In this document: positions 15,389-27,798 of the stretch, in pieces | How positions within the stretch are numbered: the stretch's first letter is position 1 | How the letters are laid out: every line of letters starts with the position of its first letter | Source: Leuctra nigra | Lineage: Eukaryota; Arthropoda; Insecta; Plecoptera; Leuctridae | Direction: 5' to 3' | Assembly: GCA_934045905.1 (NCBI GenBank) | Contig: OW203764.1 | Span: forward strand, 34,513,629-34,577,628 | DNA: 64,000 nt | Notes under the pieces: model-generated | What the model saw: only the letters and a program-made list of their open reading frames with translations | Database searches by the model: none | What the model was told of the DNA's origin: nothing | Made by a program: the position numbers and the translations under genes

Positions 15389-15649
15389 AGTGTTTAGAGC
15401 TCGGGTACAGTCGGAATAGTGTTTAGAGCTCGGGTACAGTCGGAATAGTGTTTAGAGCTCGGGTACATCGGAATAGTGTTTAGAGCTCGGGTACAGTCGG
15501 AATAGTGTTTAGAGCTCGGTACAGTCGGAATAGTGTTTAGAGCTCGGGTACAGTCGGAATAGTGTTTAGAGCTCGGTACAGTCGGAATAGTGTTTAGAGC
15601 TCGGGTACCTACAGTTATAATAGTGTTTAAGCTCAGGTACAGTTAGAAT
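15389..15649. repeat. 29-bp minisatellite, about 9 copies
   Basis: Tandem units of AGTGTTTAGAGCTCGGGTAC followed by AGTCGGAAT. Several units lack one or two bases (GGGTACAT, GCTCGGTAC), so unit length varies from 27 to 29, and the last two units are more diverged. Units abut with no spacers, so this is not a CRISPR-like array. Confidence 0.95.
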
Positions 15650-15917
15650 AGTGTTCAAAGGTAGCCCCATGTAACTAAATTATTTAATGACACAGTCTGC
15701 GCCTTTAGAAATTCTATTATATATTTCACAACCTTAATGAGTTCTGTACTGTGTCAAAGGAAAGAAAAACTTTGTGATTTTTTCTAGTATATTCAACTAA
15801 GAAACACTTATATTTTCTTTAATTATTAATTTTCTGTAAATGGAAAATGCATTTACTACACCTACGTAATGATAAAATGGAAGAGATTGCAGCATTAATG
15901 ACACTAACTGAAGGTTA

Positions 15918-16096
15918 ATAAAACCTCACAACACTCTAGGACATAACAATGGTACGAATTAAAGATGAAGGAGACAGAAGGGTCTCCGAAATATTGTGTT
16001 GTTTTAATGTATTTTTTAATTCGTACCATTGTTATGTCCTAGAGTGTTGTGAGGTTTTATTAACATTTGACTTGGTGCATTATTCTTCCCTTTTAT
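15918..16096. mobile_element. Fold-back insertion with 13-bp target-site duplication
   Basis: The sequence TAACTGAAGGTTA occurs at 15905-15917 and again at 16097-16109 and brackets the element, as a target-site duplication would. The perfect 50-bp inverted arms are 15914-15963 and 16015-16064; the left arm begins inside the duplication. The loop contains GATGA, a GGAGAC/GTCTCC hairpin, then GAAAT. The inverted arms, TSD and GATGA-stem-GAAA loop recall Penelope-like elements and retrozymes, some of which carry hammerhead ribozymes. Here the expected CU before GAUGA is AA, so a ribozyme would probably be inactive. No coding capacity. Confidence 0.7.
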
Positions 16097-16420
16097 TAAC
16101 TGAAGGTTAGCCAGAAGGAAATCATTTATTTGGTTTTAAGGCTCTTACTAAGGTCACTCATTGAAATCTGCTTCCAGTATATAACTTAATGTGTTTTCAA
16201 TATAAATCACTTTATTGATGATGTCTTTCCATTATAAAAAAAGGTTGACCACTTGGTTCCAGCGTACTATAAAATAAAAATTATTTACTTTTTAAACTAT
16301 ACAAATCTGTTTTAAGCTAAAATGGGAACAATGAAAACTAAAAATTGGCTTGGCTATAAAAATTATATTGAAGGATTATAATCATTATTGGTCTCTTAAC
16401 ATTTTTTATAAAACAATATC

Positions 16421-16491
16421 TAAACCATAACCATACCATAACTAAACCATAACCATACCATAACTAAACCATAACCATACCATAACTAAAC
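16421..16491. repeat. 22-bp tandem repeat, about 3.2 copies
   Basis: Identical units TAAACCATAACCATACCATA+AC repeat three times and then break off. Short, perfect and non-coding. Confidence 0.93.
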
Positions 16492-17438
16492 AATCTTAAA
16501 TCTGCTTGCTCTGCAGTGAGGTACACAAGATAGGGGCCTGTTACTTCTAGCAACCATATGTTACCATCATCTTACGCTTTACTTTTAGAATATATTTTCG
16601 GTAAAATCAAAGCTCCGTATCTCATTTAAACGGCGATGACCAAAAAGTCAGCCCTCAGCTTCAGATTTTCCTCTTAAATCTCATTAATCGGACATCGGAT
16701 GATTGACCGGACCTCGACTGAACAAACTCCGTGTGACACTAAACCAACGGAGAAAACACTTAAAACCGGTGATTGTGTTTGCGATGCTATTCCACGGGAT
16801 TAGCCGTGGCCAATAAACCCTGTTTAATGAACAATACACGCCACGCCACAAGTGTCACCTACAGGAAGCTCTAGGTGGATCTTTAGAGTACACTTTGTCA
16901 GCGAAACAAGCGAAGAAAGAAGACTTACTCCTGAACTTGTCAGGACGTTCGATACAATAACATCCTGTTATTGCTGATTGATGCTTTTCTATATACCAGA
17001 TTCTAACTTTTGGCTTCAATATATATATTTTATTTTACGAACCTTATTATGAAACATCGAAAGAATTCTGCCAAATCCGCTTTTAGCCAGAATATATCCA
17101 AAAATATTACGTTATTTGTTTAATTTTAAAATTTGTATGCAACACTATATGAAAACTGCATAGTAAGCAAATGAAATAAAACTTTAATATCTTGAATGTA
17201 GCAATGCGAGCTAAGCAAATATGCAGTAAGTATGCACAATATGGGGAAAAGTCTAAAAAATATCTTCACTGTGGAGTATCTTCGTAATCTCAGTGAAACG
17301 TGTCTCAAGGTAATGTACTTTACAGTGAATTCAGCGCCTGATGTAAGGAAAATATTTTGCAGACATACTATGCTATTTCTCTTCATCACTTCATGCTATT
17401 TGCGACATAATTGAAATATTCCATTACAAGTAGGCAAT

Positions 17439-17470
17439 GGGGGGGGGGGGGGGGAGAAGGGGGGGGGGGG
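17439..17470. repeat. Interrupted poly-G tract
   Basis: Sixteen G, then AGAA, then twelve G. Two long G runs close together could form a G-quadruplex; they are equally consistent with assembly or sequencing noise in a homopolymer. Confidence 0.9.
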
Positions 17471-17844
17471 CAACCGCTTTTACAAGGAGCACACATCCAA
17501 GCAATCCTAGACGAAATGATTAAGAATTAGTTAAATTTTATCACAAATGAAAATATTAATGTTTAAATATAAAATTAATCTAAGAAAAAACGGCATCTGA
17601 TCGTGGAGTTTTAAATAGAACTGAGCTTGTTTACCATGAACTGATAAAGAAAGTTCCCAGAACTAAATTCTGTATCCCTTTAATAGGTATATTATTAATT
17701 ATAATGGAATAAAACATGTTATGTTCAACGCAAATTTTTGAAATAAAATTTACACGGAGAATTACAATTTACACTTCGAATGTTCACTACTTTTTTCTAA
17801 ATAAATTAATAGTTATTAGTTATTTTTAGTAACCAAACAAATCT

Positions 17845-17915
17845 GTCGCTGGCGAGAATCAAACTCACGACCCACGGATTTGCACGACAAAGCGTCTGAA
17901 CAACAACCTTCTGAA
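17845..17915 (-). repeat. tRNA-derived fragment (SINE or pseudogene)
   Basis: On the minus strand there is a box-B-like GAGTTTGATTCTCGC preceded by a tRNA-like middle (gttcagacgctttgtcgtgc). The D-arm is poor and acceptor pairing is not evident, so this is a decayed tRNA-like sequence and not a working tRNA gene. Confidence 0.4.
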
Positions 17916-18146
17916 ATGAAATAACTTAATTGGGTAAACGACATTAAGAATCAAGGAGTCTTGAAAATGTAGCTTCTAGCGACACCTATAATTAATTTTC
18001 TGGGATAAGCTTTTCCAGAGCTTTGAAAGCTTTCGTCTTTCTTTGCTAACATTGTCTCATACTATTTTGGGGGTAATGAGACGAACTGCAGTGTACATTT
18101 TTATTAAATTAAACGAATTAATGTAGGTAATTTCTTGTCTTTCCAG

Positions 18147-18354
18147 ATTGGTTGGTTGAAAGCCGAGGATCAGACTATCCTGACGCTTCACACGAAGGTG
18201 GTCACGCACAATTCACGCATCAGTGTCACGCACGACACGCAACACACGTGGCAGCTGCACATCCGCCAAGTGAAGGAGACGGACCGCGGATGCTACATGT
18301 GTCAAATCAACACCAGTGTCATGAAGAAGCAAGTCGGATGCGTTGACGTGCACG
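18147..18354 (+). CDS. DIP/lachesin-like IgSF receptor, exon coding C-terminal half of Ig domain 1
   Basis: Encodes 69 complete codons from IGWLKAEDQTILTLHTKVV to GCVDVH. GW (residues 2-3) carries the Ig core tryptophan. ISVTHDTQHTWQLHI and ETDRGCYMCQINTSVMKKQV give the E-F strands and the DRG-Y-C motif. Cys52 should pair with Cys34 of the previous exon. Cys49 and Cys65 are extra cysteines that I recall as conserved in DIP/lachesin first domains, where they could form a second disulfide. NTS is a possible glycosylation site. The acceptor is ttgtctttccag|ATT (phase 0) and the donor is CACG|gtaagt (phase 1); the next exon begins TG, completing a Val codon. The 3' end of this exon is duplicated immediately downstream. 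Confidence 0.95.
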
Positions 18355-18523
18355 GTAAGTTAGGTTGCACAGGGTCCTGAGGAGTAACTATGCTACATTT
18401 GGTTTGGATGTTACATGTGTCAGATCAACACCAGTGTCATGAAGAAGCAAGTCGGATGCGTTGACGTGCACGGTAAGTTAGGTTGCACAGGGTCCTGAGG
18501 AGTAACTATGCTACATTTGGTTT
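18288..18523 (+). repeat. 118-bp tandem duplication of exon 2 3' end plus its splice donor
   Basis: Two 118-bp copies, 18288-18405 and 18406-18523, differ at only two positions (ggatgC/T and tcaA/G). Each contains the last 67 exon bases, the gtaagt donor and 51 bases of intron. The second copy has no acceptor, and reading on from exon 2 into the intron hits a stop (GKLGCTGS-stop), so the second copy cannot extend the protein. It does supply a second donor. Both a recent tandem duplication and an assembly artefact fit. Confidence 0.93.
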
Positions 18524-18591
18524 GGATCGGTCGAGCATACACAACCAAATACAGACATACCTATAGACATTCATACATATTGAATATTATA

Positions 18592-19481
18592 CTAGGATAA
18601 CGCTCTGTGTAACGCGTTGATGAGCGAGCACGGATACACGCAACACCTCGAACCGAAATTATGTCTATCGAATGTCATTAAAAGCCAACAATTCTTTAGT
18701 TTCGTCACAGACTTGTATAAAAATCACCAAAATCTCCAAAAATATTGGTGCCAATCCTTGCTAAGTTTTAAGTTGATCGATTAAACCTTTATGATTGAAC
18801 GATTCCTTGTTAATTTTCGTAAACCACAGGATCTCGTTCAAAAAATATACCTGGGACCACCCATATGATATGATATGTAGTGTGTGTACACAAGATCAGA
18901 TCAATCTGTTGAACGGTTATTATTAGTTACATATCGTTTAAAACTTTCTGCTCTAACTACCTTGCCTTGAACTGTAGATTTGAAGTCGCCGTGAATTTGA
19001 CAGCCAACACGCAAAATGTTCCTAAAATGACAAAAACTTTTGAAAATAACGACAGATTAGAGTGAAAATTGGCAAAAATACCTTAAATGTTGGTACCAAT
19101 GACCATGCGAAGTTTTTAGTTGGTCGGTCAATCGGTTCCAGTTTAAATTTCAAAAATCACAGGAAAAATGGTTTCAAATTTGAACCAATTGGAGGATTTG
19201 GCTGATTTTTTTTGATTGGGTACAATGTTGGTTGCAATGACTTTGCTAAATTTCAAATTGATCGAACCAACCAATCGAAAGATAATTTTTATAAAATTTG
19301 AACCAATCACAGGATCTCGTTCAGAAAAGATCCCAGGGATCGCATAGATTACGTTAGTATGTGTACAAAATTTCAGATCGATTGGTTGTGCGGTTTGACC
19401 TGGGCAGTGCAGGCAAAAAAAAAAAATCATACAGAGAAAGTGCCATAAGAGTACCGTGGTGACACTCGCTACGCTCGCTCA
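18592..19481 (-). mobile_element. Helentron-like element, near full length
   Basis: On the minus strand it begins TGAGCGAGCGTAGCGAGTGTC and ends in GTGCTCGCTCATCAACGCG followed by the hairpin AACGC/GCGTT; the extreme end reads CTAG-T. About 890 bp, with no open frame of substance. Shared internal modules include 'gatcgatctgaaattttg', 'aaattgtcaattttca'-like text and 'gatcctgtgattgg'. A pure A-tract (T-tract on the element strand) lies near its 5' end, as in the other copies. Confidence 0.65.
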
Positions 19482-19961
19482 GTTATAATTGAGATAATTG
19501 TGTTTTAGTGTTTCTTATTTAAAAACATGCTTTTCAATTATGTGCATTTATTCTTCGTTCTCGAAATAATATTGAATTTTACAAACACGTTGAAACATTC
19601 CCTTCATAACTGAAAACATATTTCTATCTATTAAAAATCAAGAATAACGTCATATTTTTAATAAATATGCTCAAAGTTCTTAATAAATTGCATGCACATA
19701 TTATGCACCGATGATATTTTAAAGAAATCGTTCAACCTTTGTTGTGTTTTTCCCAATTCAGATGTACATTTTGGTAAATGTTAATACGCAAAATTAATTA
19801 AATTACAATCGAGCTAAGGTATTTTATTCCCACCAAGAACTGTACATATTGTAAGTAAAGTATCGACCGTTGATGCCCAGAACAATGGAGGCTATGGCTT
19901 TGAAATAACAACTATCAGTACACTTTTTCACCTACTGTAACGATGAGCTACTCGAAGGGTT

Positions 19962-19981
19962 GGGGGGGGGGGGGGGGGGGG
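19962..19981. repeat. Poly-G tract (20)
   Basis: Uninterrupted G run of twenty. Homopolymer; its length is uncertain in any assembly. Confidence 0.9.
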
Positions 19982-20518
19982 TTGCCGTTTATATGAGAAG
20001 CAATTCAGGTGGTTGGCGAGTTTTACTATGGTTTCAGATATCAGTTTTAATTGAAGAACAGTTTTCATTTTGCGAAACTTGTTTTCAGTCGGGAATCATT
20101 TTCATCTTTTCAAACAAGAATTCGAAAATATGTTGATGAAACAATAATTCTATTTGCATGAATATTCTATTGTGTGAATATAGATCTTTCTTTTTTAGCA
20201 TATTTCTCATTTAATATTTACAATTTCTAATAATGTTAAATTTACTGTGTCTTGAGGCATCTATTTTAAAATGTCAGTGTTCTTCAATAAAGTTCCTTCA
20301 ATAAATTAATTTCATAGAGATATAGGTATCAATGTGCGGTATGATGAAATACATGTAAATATGGAAATATCATGTCTTTTAGACATTTTGGATTAGAATA
20401 TATAACACTCTTCAAGGACAGACATAGAAGTTGTGAAATAAAATCAAGTGACAGGATAGTTTTCAAAATGAAAGATAAAAGTTGTATCAATGAATGGTCA
20501 ACTCATTATGTAGTGATA

Positions 20519-20537
20519 CCCCCCCCCCCCCCCCCCC
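20519..20537. repeat. Poly-C tract (19)
   Basis: Uninterrupted C run. The proline-rich open frames across it are artefacts of the homopolymer. Confidence 0.9.
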
Positions 20538-21142
20538 AACGCGACTACCAATCGTACTCAGACACGTAGTATTAGATCGATTGATATTTTGCATACAGAG
20601 GGATGATTTGCAAGACTGGCTATATCGCTGGCATTTATCACAACATAACAAGGCAACGATTTCATTGTATTATTAAATATCGAAAAGAATTTAAGACAAA
20701 TAACGAATTGTTAGAAAAAGACATGGTAAATTACTAACAAAATGTATTTGTACCAACTGCAAGTTTACGAATAGTGACAATTGTATTTGTGGATTTGAAG
20801 TTCGGAAAGTTCTGCCGCCTGTATCTCGCTTGGGGACAAAACCGAAATAGGTTTTTGAAGAAAAGGAAATTAAACTAGCGTTACGCTCAGAGAATTGGTA
20901 ACTTGATCTTTCATGTCAATATATGAATATTGGTCTCAAAGGAATATAAATCATCACAATAAAGGGAAATGTATGTTTATTCAAACTTTCAATTCTACTA
21001 GCAGTTCTCAAGAACAAATCTCGTTTATTCAACAAGTATGTCGTATACATCGATTATGTTTGATATATGAGGAGTATGACAATAAAGAAAATCTTTCACT
21101 AATGAAAGCTATTAAAATATGTTACCAAAATGAAATACGATT

Positions 21143-21475
21143 ATAGGAAAACGTTATGTGTAATGTATTGATCAGCGAGAATTTGTTTGCATGCAAATTA
21201 ATTTGCAGTGAGAATGTCGTTGCTTTATACCTTGGAACTCTTGAAGTACTTGACGAATTTCGATAAAATGTGTAAAAATCTAATAAAATGTTTAATATTC
21301 ATTCAAAATATAAACTTGATTTGCAAGGTTTATTTTCACTTATAATTTTTCAACCAATCAGAGGACTTCGTCCAAAGGCAATACAGGGGACCGACCGCTG
21401 GTGTGGAACTAATTTCAGATCGATTAGTTAATTCAGTGTGACATGTACTGTGGAAACGCACAAAAAATGAGATAC
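21143..21475 (-). mobile_element. Decayed helentron-like fragment
   Basis: Begins ATAGGAAAACGTTATGTGTAA, the diverged mirror of the family's 3' end, with 'ttgatcagcgag' after it. Further on it carries the family's 'caatcagaggacttcgtccaaa', 'cagatcgattagtt' and 'gaaacgcacaaaaaatgaga' modules in minus orientation. The 5' terminus is not recognisable. Confidence 0.4.
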
Positions 21476-21834
21476 GAGAAATAAGTTTTGATTTTTGAAC
21501 ACAAATAAACAAATTTATTTATTGGTTGAGGAAAATTACTCGTTCAGGAATAATTTTTTAATTTATATACATTTAATTCAATTCAGCGTTCTCCCCGAAT
21601 GAACAAAGTAGTATATATTTCTGATTCTTTTAAGATGGATTCAATATTTCCAACCCGAAATATTGCATTAAATTTTATCAAGTAACTAAATGTGTATTTA
21701 TTTTATTAAAACCGTTTTGAAAATTTCAACCCCACCTGTGTAAAATAATTTTCTATAAATAGTAGCAAATAATGCGGTTAAGGGGTTAAATGCAACTTTA
21801 CTGTTTTTCCTAGAAACAATGATAAAGCTCGGTC

Positions 21835-22137
21835 TTGGATTGCGGACTGTTGTTTGTCGCTTACTCAGCAAAACCTTCTCCCAAGTACGACGGCAATCGA
21901 GGTCATTCTACAACATCGTGTGAAATCGCCTCGATAAGCGTTCCGAAACCAGTGATAAGCGTCGCGAGAGGCGTCGGGACGCAGTCGGGTCACGGACGCC
22001 GCGGTGGTCAGAGGTCGGCGTCGAGATGTGGGTCGAGCGAAGACGCCGGCGTCTCGCGTGGAATTCTAAACCCCGATGTCGATACTTTCAACATTCTCCC
22101 GACGACGTCGCACAAACGTAAGGCGGAACAATATTGA
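21835..22137 (+). other. CpG-rich patch with an unassigned 100-codon open frame
   Basis: From about 21880 to 22120 the sequence is strikingly CG-rich for this window (cgtcgggacgcagtcgggtcacggacgccg). An open frame runs through it, but its product is low in complexity (Ser, Gly, Arg rich), the first codon is TTG and there are no strong flanking splice sites. I do not recognise a protein. It may be a CpG-rich regulatory element or decayed coding DNA. Confidence 0.2.
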
Positions 22138-22419
22138 AAGACTTGGCCCATGAAGCGGATGCTTGCGGAATACTGACAATAAGTCGCATAACTCGAGGGG
22201 TGAATAAGAGGGGCAGGAAGGGAGAGGTGGGGGATTGTAAGTTGTAGTTATAGCGACAGAACAATTGGTTTCGTGTTGCAGTCAGATTGGTTATAGCGTA
22301 CATGATGTCATATTTCACGAAGCCAAACATGAAAAGTACACAAAATGTGTTATAATTGAGCAACTGAGTTATTATGGAAAACTTCCAGTTGAGTCAGGAT
22401 GATAGGAAGCGATAAAAAT

Positions 22420-22475
22420 CCTACCGAACCGGGGCTCGAACGCGGGACGCGAATATATTTTCTGCAAAGACTTCG
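22420..22475 (-). repeat. tRNA-derived fragment
   Basis: The minus strand carries the box-B-like GCGTTCGAGCCCCGGTTCGG downstream of 'tttgcagaaaatatattcgcgtcc'. Only the T-arm part is convincing. Probably the head of an old SINE. Confidence 0.4.
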
Positions 22476-22863
22476 TAACTGGGAGAAAAAATTATTTTTC
22501 TAAAATTCCAGTTTTAACATTTTTGTAGTGAAATATAATGGTTGGTCCAATTAGATTATGTTTTTAAATGTCATTCACGATAGTTCTGGGATGAAATTGT
22601 GGTCGTGAAAAGCCTCTAGAGTAAGAAATGTTTGATTTTTTTATTCGAAATAGAACATTTATTGTACTGATGTTATATCTAGCTGTCAGAACATATATGT
22701 AAACTACACTTATAAATTAGAATTATATTTGTATAAATAAGTAAGATATTACAGTTTTTGTCACAGTCAATTTACGTCCCATTTACGAAGTCTTTGCCAG
22801 ACAAATTCTCTCACCCGGGACCTCCTCCTGCCGGTCGAGAACTCTGCACAACGCATTGTCCCT

Positions 22864-22998
22864 GTAGCTCAGTTGGTGGAGCTCTCGCCCGGCCAGTGAG
22901 AAGTCCCGGGTTCAACCCGATTGTATTCCCCTGTAGCTCAGTCGGTGGAGCTCTCGCCCGGCAAGTGAGAAGTCCCGGGTTCAACCCGATTATATTCG
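22864..22998 (+). repeat. Two tandem tRNA-like units
   Basis: Two near-identical units of about 69 bp (about 22864-22927 and 22933-22998). Each has a box A (TAGCTCAGTTGGTGG / TAGCTCAGTCGGTGG), a plausible 5-bp anticodon stem (CTCGC/GTGAG, with a GU pair) and a box B (GGGTTCAACCC). The anticodon-loop base 33 is C rather than the near-universal T, and acceptor ends do not pair. These are therefore tRNA-derived repeats or pseudogenes, not functional tRNAs. The in-frame peptide SSVGGALAR is a well-known shadow of tRNA sequence. Confidence 0.65.
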
Positions 22999-23336
22999 CT
23001 TCGCAAACCCCTTAATTATATTTCGTCATAAACATCGAGATCAGCTTAATGAATCCCATCTGAATTAATGTTCGTAATGAAACACAATTAGCAAATAGGC
23101 CGTAGTAATTATAGTAATTATAAGATGATGTGTTGTATACGGGATTAATAGAATCCTGTTTCAATGCGTATCATGACGGCTCACCGCATTGTATTAAGTA
23201 GAGTGTGTGGCATTAGGGCACAAAACACAAGGCAGCGTCTGTTATCGCAGCTTCTCCGCGCGTTTCTGCGTTCCGTTATACAGGATTATCCACGACTTGG
23301 GCAATTACGTGCGGAAAGCAGAGGCGCGTTGCTCAG

Positions 23337-23357
23337 TGGGGGGAGGGGGGGGGGGGA
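23337..23357. repeat. G-rich tract
   Basis: GGGGGGAGGGGGGGGGGGG-type run in a moderately GC-rich patch. Possible G-quadruplex; otherwise simple sequence. Confidence 0.8.
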
Positions 23358-24666
23358 TGCATCATTCTGTTAGTTCCGCCAATCACCTGCAGAGCGACCT
23401 GCACATACACAAGTGCCTAATCACGTCACGTGGCACTAATTTACATGCTGCGCAATCAGCAGTCATTATTGGCAATCAGCATTTCGTTGAAAGCAAAGTG
23501 GTATGACGTCATATCGGTGTTCGGTAGCGTGTGCGGGGGTAGCAAGGTGGTTAAATTCACCCGTCTCTTAGTCTATTCTATAGTCAATTAGTCGCTTGTC
23601 GACCGTTCCGGTGATTGCATGGTAAAGAGATTCATCTAAATTAGCCTGGCAAATTGGTGTCCATGTTGGCGATGTTGATAAGGAGTGAAGAGGGCAAATT
23701 ATTTCGCCATTGTGAAGCCCACGGTTATATACCTACTTGCTGGTTTCTCACATCGTGCTTGCTCCGGCAACTATATAATGTACTTTATAACTCAAAATGT
23801 AAAAGCGACATCACATGAAAAGTTGAGTATAAAATTCATGAATATATTAAACTTTTACAGGACTTGTTATTATTTTTGTAGGTATATAAAACGAAGAAAT
23901 GGCAACGAATTTGAATAACTGGACCAAAATATCATTCGATTTACTGGAGCGGAACGAAAATGTTCATTAATATTCGGTTCTAAAACATTTTCGTGAAATG
24001 TGAAAGTGCCATGTGGGGGCCATTTTGTTCGAGAGCTCACATCAAAACATTTGATCGGATAATGTTTTCATAGCATATTTACCAAAAGCCTGAAAATATT
24101 CACCTCAATTAACGAATCCTCCATATACAAATTGAATGTCAATTCCACTTCGATCATTGATGAATTTGTATTTGACGTTTTAATTATCCGACTTTTCAAT
24201 TGTTTGTGAAGTATAGAAAATGCAAACGAGGAGGAGGAAAAAACCGGCTCTACAATGATCTCTCAGGCTTCCAGCGAACAGTTTAATACGAAATCATCGA
24301 CCCCTTGGGGAAGGAATTTCATCAATTACGCAATCAAATCTGTTAGCATACATGTACACTTTGTAATTATATGAAGAACCAATCATCTGTCGGCTTCCAA
24401 TTAGCAGGAATAATCACGGATAAACCAATCGTTCAGGAGATTACAAGTCTAACTGACAAGATTAACCGAACATATTGGAAAGAACAAATGCAGCTCTAAT
24501 GAATTCCACAGATAATTCAGAGAAATGATGGAATGATGGAATGAGGGAATTCAAGTTCAAGTTCAAGTTTCTTTATATTGTCAATTAGGTACATTAACAA
24601 AAATGGCGGCATTCATTGTTTTATATTAATTAACATTATATACAATGGTCTTCCATACAACCTAGT

Positions 24667-25285
<619 letters not shown>

Positions 25286-25319
25286 ATGGAGGCGAGGAAA
25301 CCCAGTAGGCTACAGACAC

Positions 25320-25460
25320 GAAGACTATCTTGTCTGAGGACACTAAGGGGACCAACGTCTTAATGTCCCATCGGACAGGTCTCAACAACCACCGCCGTCG
25401 AGAGACTTAAAACAAGTGGAGGGGTCGTCACACAATGTCACACCAACCCCAACTCACAGC
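25320..25460 (-). repeat. Dispersed repeat with GTGACGACC core (copy 1)
   Basis: On the minus strand it shares the order 'gggttggtgtgac', 'gtgacgacccctccac', 'gtctctcgacggc' with sequences on the plus strand near 29085-29290 and 47150-47340. Similarity is patchy. It may be a SINE body or another short interspersed family. Confidence 0.35.
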
Positions 25461-27152
25461 ACAAGAGCTCAACTAGCGAAATAGAGCTCGCCGAAAATGT
25501 TTTGATTCAAATTTACAATATTCATTAATTTATTCAATATTTCTACTACTTATATTTAAATTTGAAACATTAATAAAATTTCCTGTAACTTCAACTTCCG
25601 AATTATATTGAGTTTTCTATTTTTGTCTTCAGAATAGGAGGATATTTTAACATAGGAGTTAGTATACGAAAATTATTAAGATTTTGCTGTCGGGTAGGTA
25701 GGTGTATGTACAAAATCTCAATAAATACCTTAAATTCACATGACGACATTATAATTGGGTTATAATCTTTTAAAAGAAAAGAGTTGAAATTAAGATATTT
25801 ACTAGTAAAGTTACTGTGATTTTCCATATCGTCATATTGAAAGATATGGCTAACTCACATTTAAAGAAAATCACATTGGAAATAAGTTCCTCTTGCACAC
25901 ATATTCTTGCTTTTATATGGTACACAAGGACAGAGCATTAGTTCAGATATCCAACGGATACCTCTCTCGTTCAAGTACTGGGAGGTCTGTTCTAGAAAGT
26001 TTTCCCAATTCCATTCTAATGGAGTCCGGTCAAGGCCATAAGAATGCATGGAATCGAATTCCATCAGAATTGGGAATTTAAAAGTTCAAGAATAGGGCCC
26101 CCCCTGTACGTATACTCAATGTTTGACAAGCATCGTGCTGTCAATACTGTCAAATGTATATTCTACCCATATGTATCGTGACCATAAATACATGTATATT
26201 GAGAGATTATTAACTCAATATGCACAATAAAGAGCTTTTGTTCTGATAATGATTTATTTTAAATTGCTTTGGCTCAGTTAAACGGTTAAGTCAGCTCCAC
26301 AAACGGCTCGCTAATGCCTTGCTCGATTGCAGGTGATAATAAAGATTAATTTAAATCGATTTCAGATTGGATATGAAATACAGTTCCCATAGATAAATGA
26401 GCTCGTGGCTTTTTGTTGTAACGCAATAAATTGTCCGGAGGCCCGTTAAATTGTTTTAGTGTCGCGCCGATTCTCCCAGTCACAGAGCAATTCATTAGAA
26501 ACAACCGTAAACGAGACTTTCATTGCGTAACTCAAATGCTCGGACGTCAAGTTCTACACGCGCACAGTTTCAATTTTAATTACAAAAACATTTGATGGGT
26601 TGGAAGTGTAAACTATGTTACATCATTATTTATTAAAAACGCTTGAGCGGAGTACAAATAGTAATTTCGTTTCAAAAATAATATTACACGTTTTGTGTAT
26701 TTTCTTTTCCTATAACGGAGTATGGCCTGTTGTTCATCAGTACAATAGCTGTCGTGTGCCAAAGGGCACCAGGTTTCCGCTTCCTCTACCGGATATTTTC
26801 TGTTTATAGTTGACTTCATTCAAATTCTTTCTCTTCCTGGTTTTAGGTCATCTGCTAACTTTTACCTCTGTAAATCCTGATTATATTAATCCTTTATAGG
26901 CTACATGAGGAAGGGGGGGGGTCGTTATGGGGACTATCCCCCTCTCCCCCACTCGAGCTGACTGACCCCCATTGTTGGCTTCAGTTTGTGCATTTTAGAA
27001 CCCTAGAATAGATTTTAAATTGTTTATTCAAAATAATTGCCCTGCGGGGCAACAATAAGAGGATTTTTGCTTCAGTATGTGCCCCAAAATCACTTTTAAT
27101 TTTTTGAAATTCTAAGAAAACGCCCAGCGCGGCTAGAACTGGTGGGGCTTAG

Positions 27153-27172
27153 CCCCCCCCCCCCCCCCCCCC
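27153..27172. repeat. Poly-C tract (20)
   Basis: Uninterrupted C homopolymer. Confidence 0.9.
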
Positions 27173-27798
27173 AACCAGGTGTTGCAATCCCCCATGATCA
27201 AAGTAGTTCCTACACGCCTGATAGGCCAGGTGCATCTGACGTCACAGCTGGCTCAAGAGATTAGAGTCTGACTGAGTTGATGCTATTTATCTTATGCTAT
27301 TTTTGTTTCTATTCCAATGTTATTTGCTGTCACTGAAACAGCCATTGTGCATGTTTGTGCCGTTTTTGCATGTGCAAATCGCGAATTAAAGCAGAATAGA
27401 GTACCTATCAATCATACTTAAATGTTCCACCTGATTGAAAAATAATTGGGATCAAAATAAAAGAAATAAGAAGGCAATAAGTGCCTAAAACACAAAAATA
27501 CCTAAAACAATAAGAAAAGTAAGTTGACAAGTAAGCACTCACCAAAGTTGCAAATGTTTTTTTAAATTATCTTAAGTTTATTTCAACTGATTTTCAATTA
27601 TTACAATATTAACCTATTACCTCTAATGCATTGAAATATTGGTAAAATCTTCATCTAAACCCAGGAAATATCCAATAAACACATGTAAAACGTAAATTGC
27701 ATAGCCTTCAGCCACAATTCAATGTTTTCAATATTTGTTTACTTCCATAGCAACCAGCATAGCAACCAAAGTGATACAACGTCCTTAAAAGTTACAGG

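Noticed and set aside
15389..15649. Regular short repeats that could suggest a CRISPR array
   Set aside because: Units abut without spacers and the DNA is eukaryotic; it is a minisatellite.
18406..18523. Second copy of the exon 2 end as an alternative exon
   Set aside because: It has no acceptor of its own, and read-through from the first copy reaches a stop. Only its donor could matter.
22758..23015. 85-codon open frame with duplicated SSVGGALAR peptide
   Set aside because: The repeated peptide is the translation of two tandem tRNA-like units.
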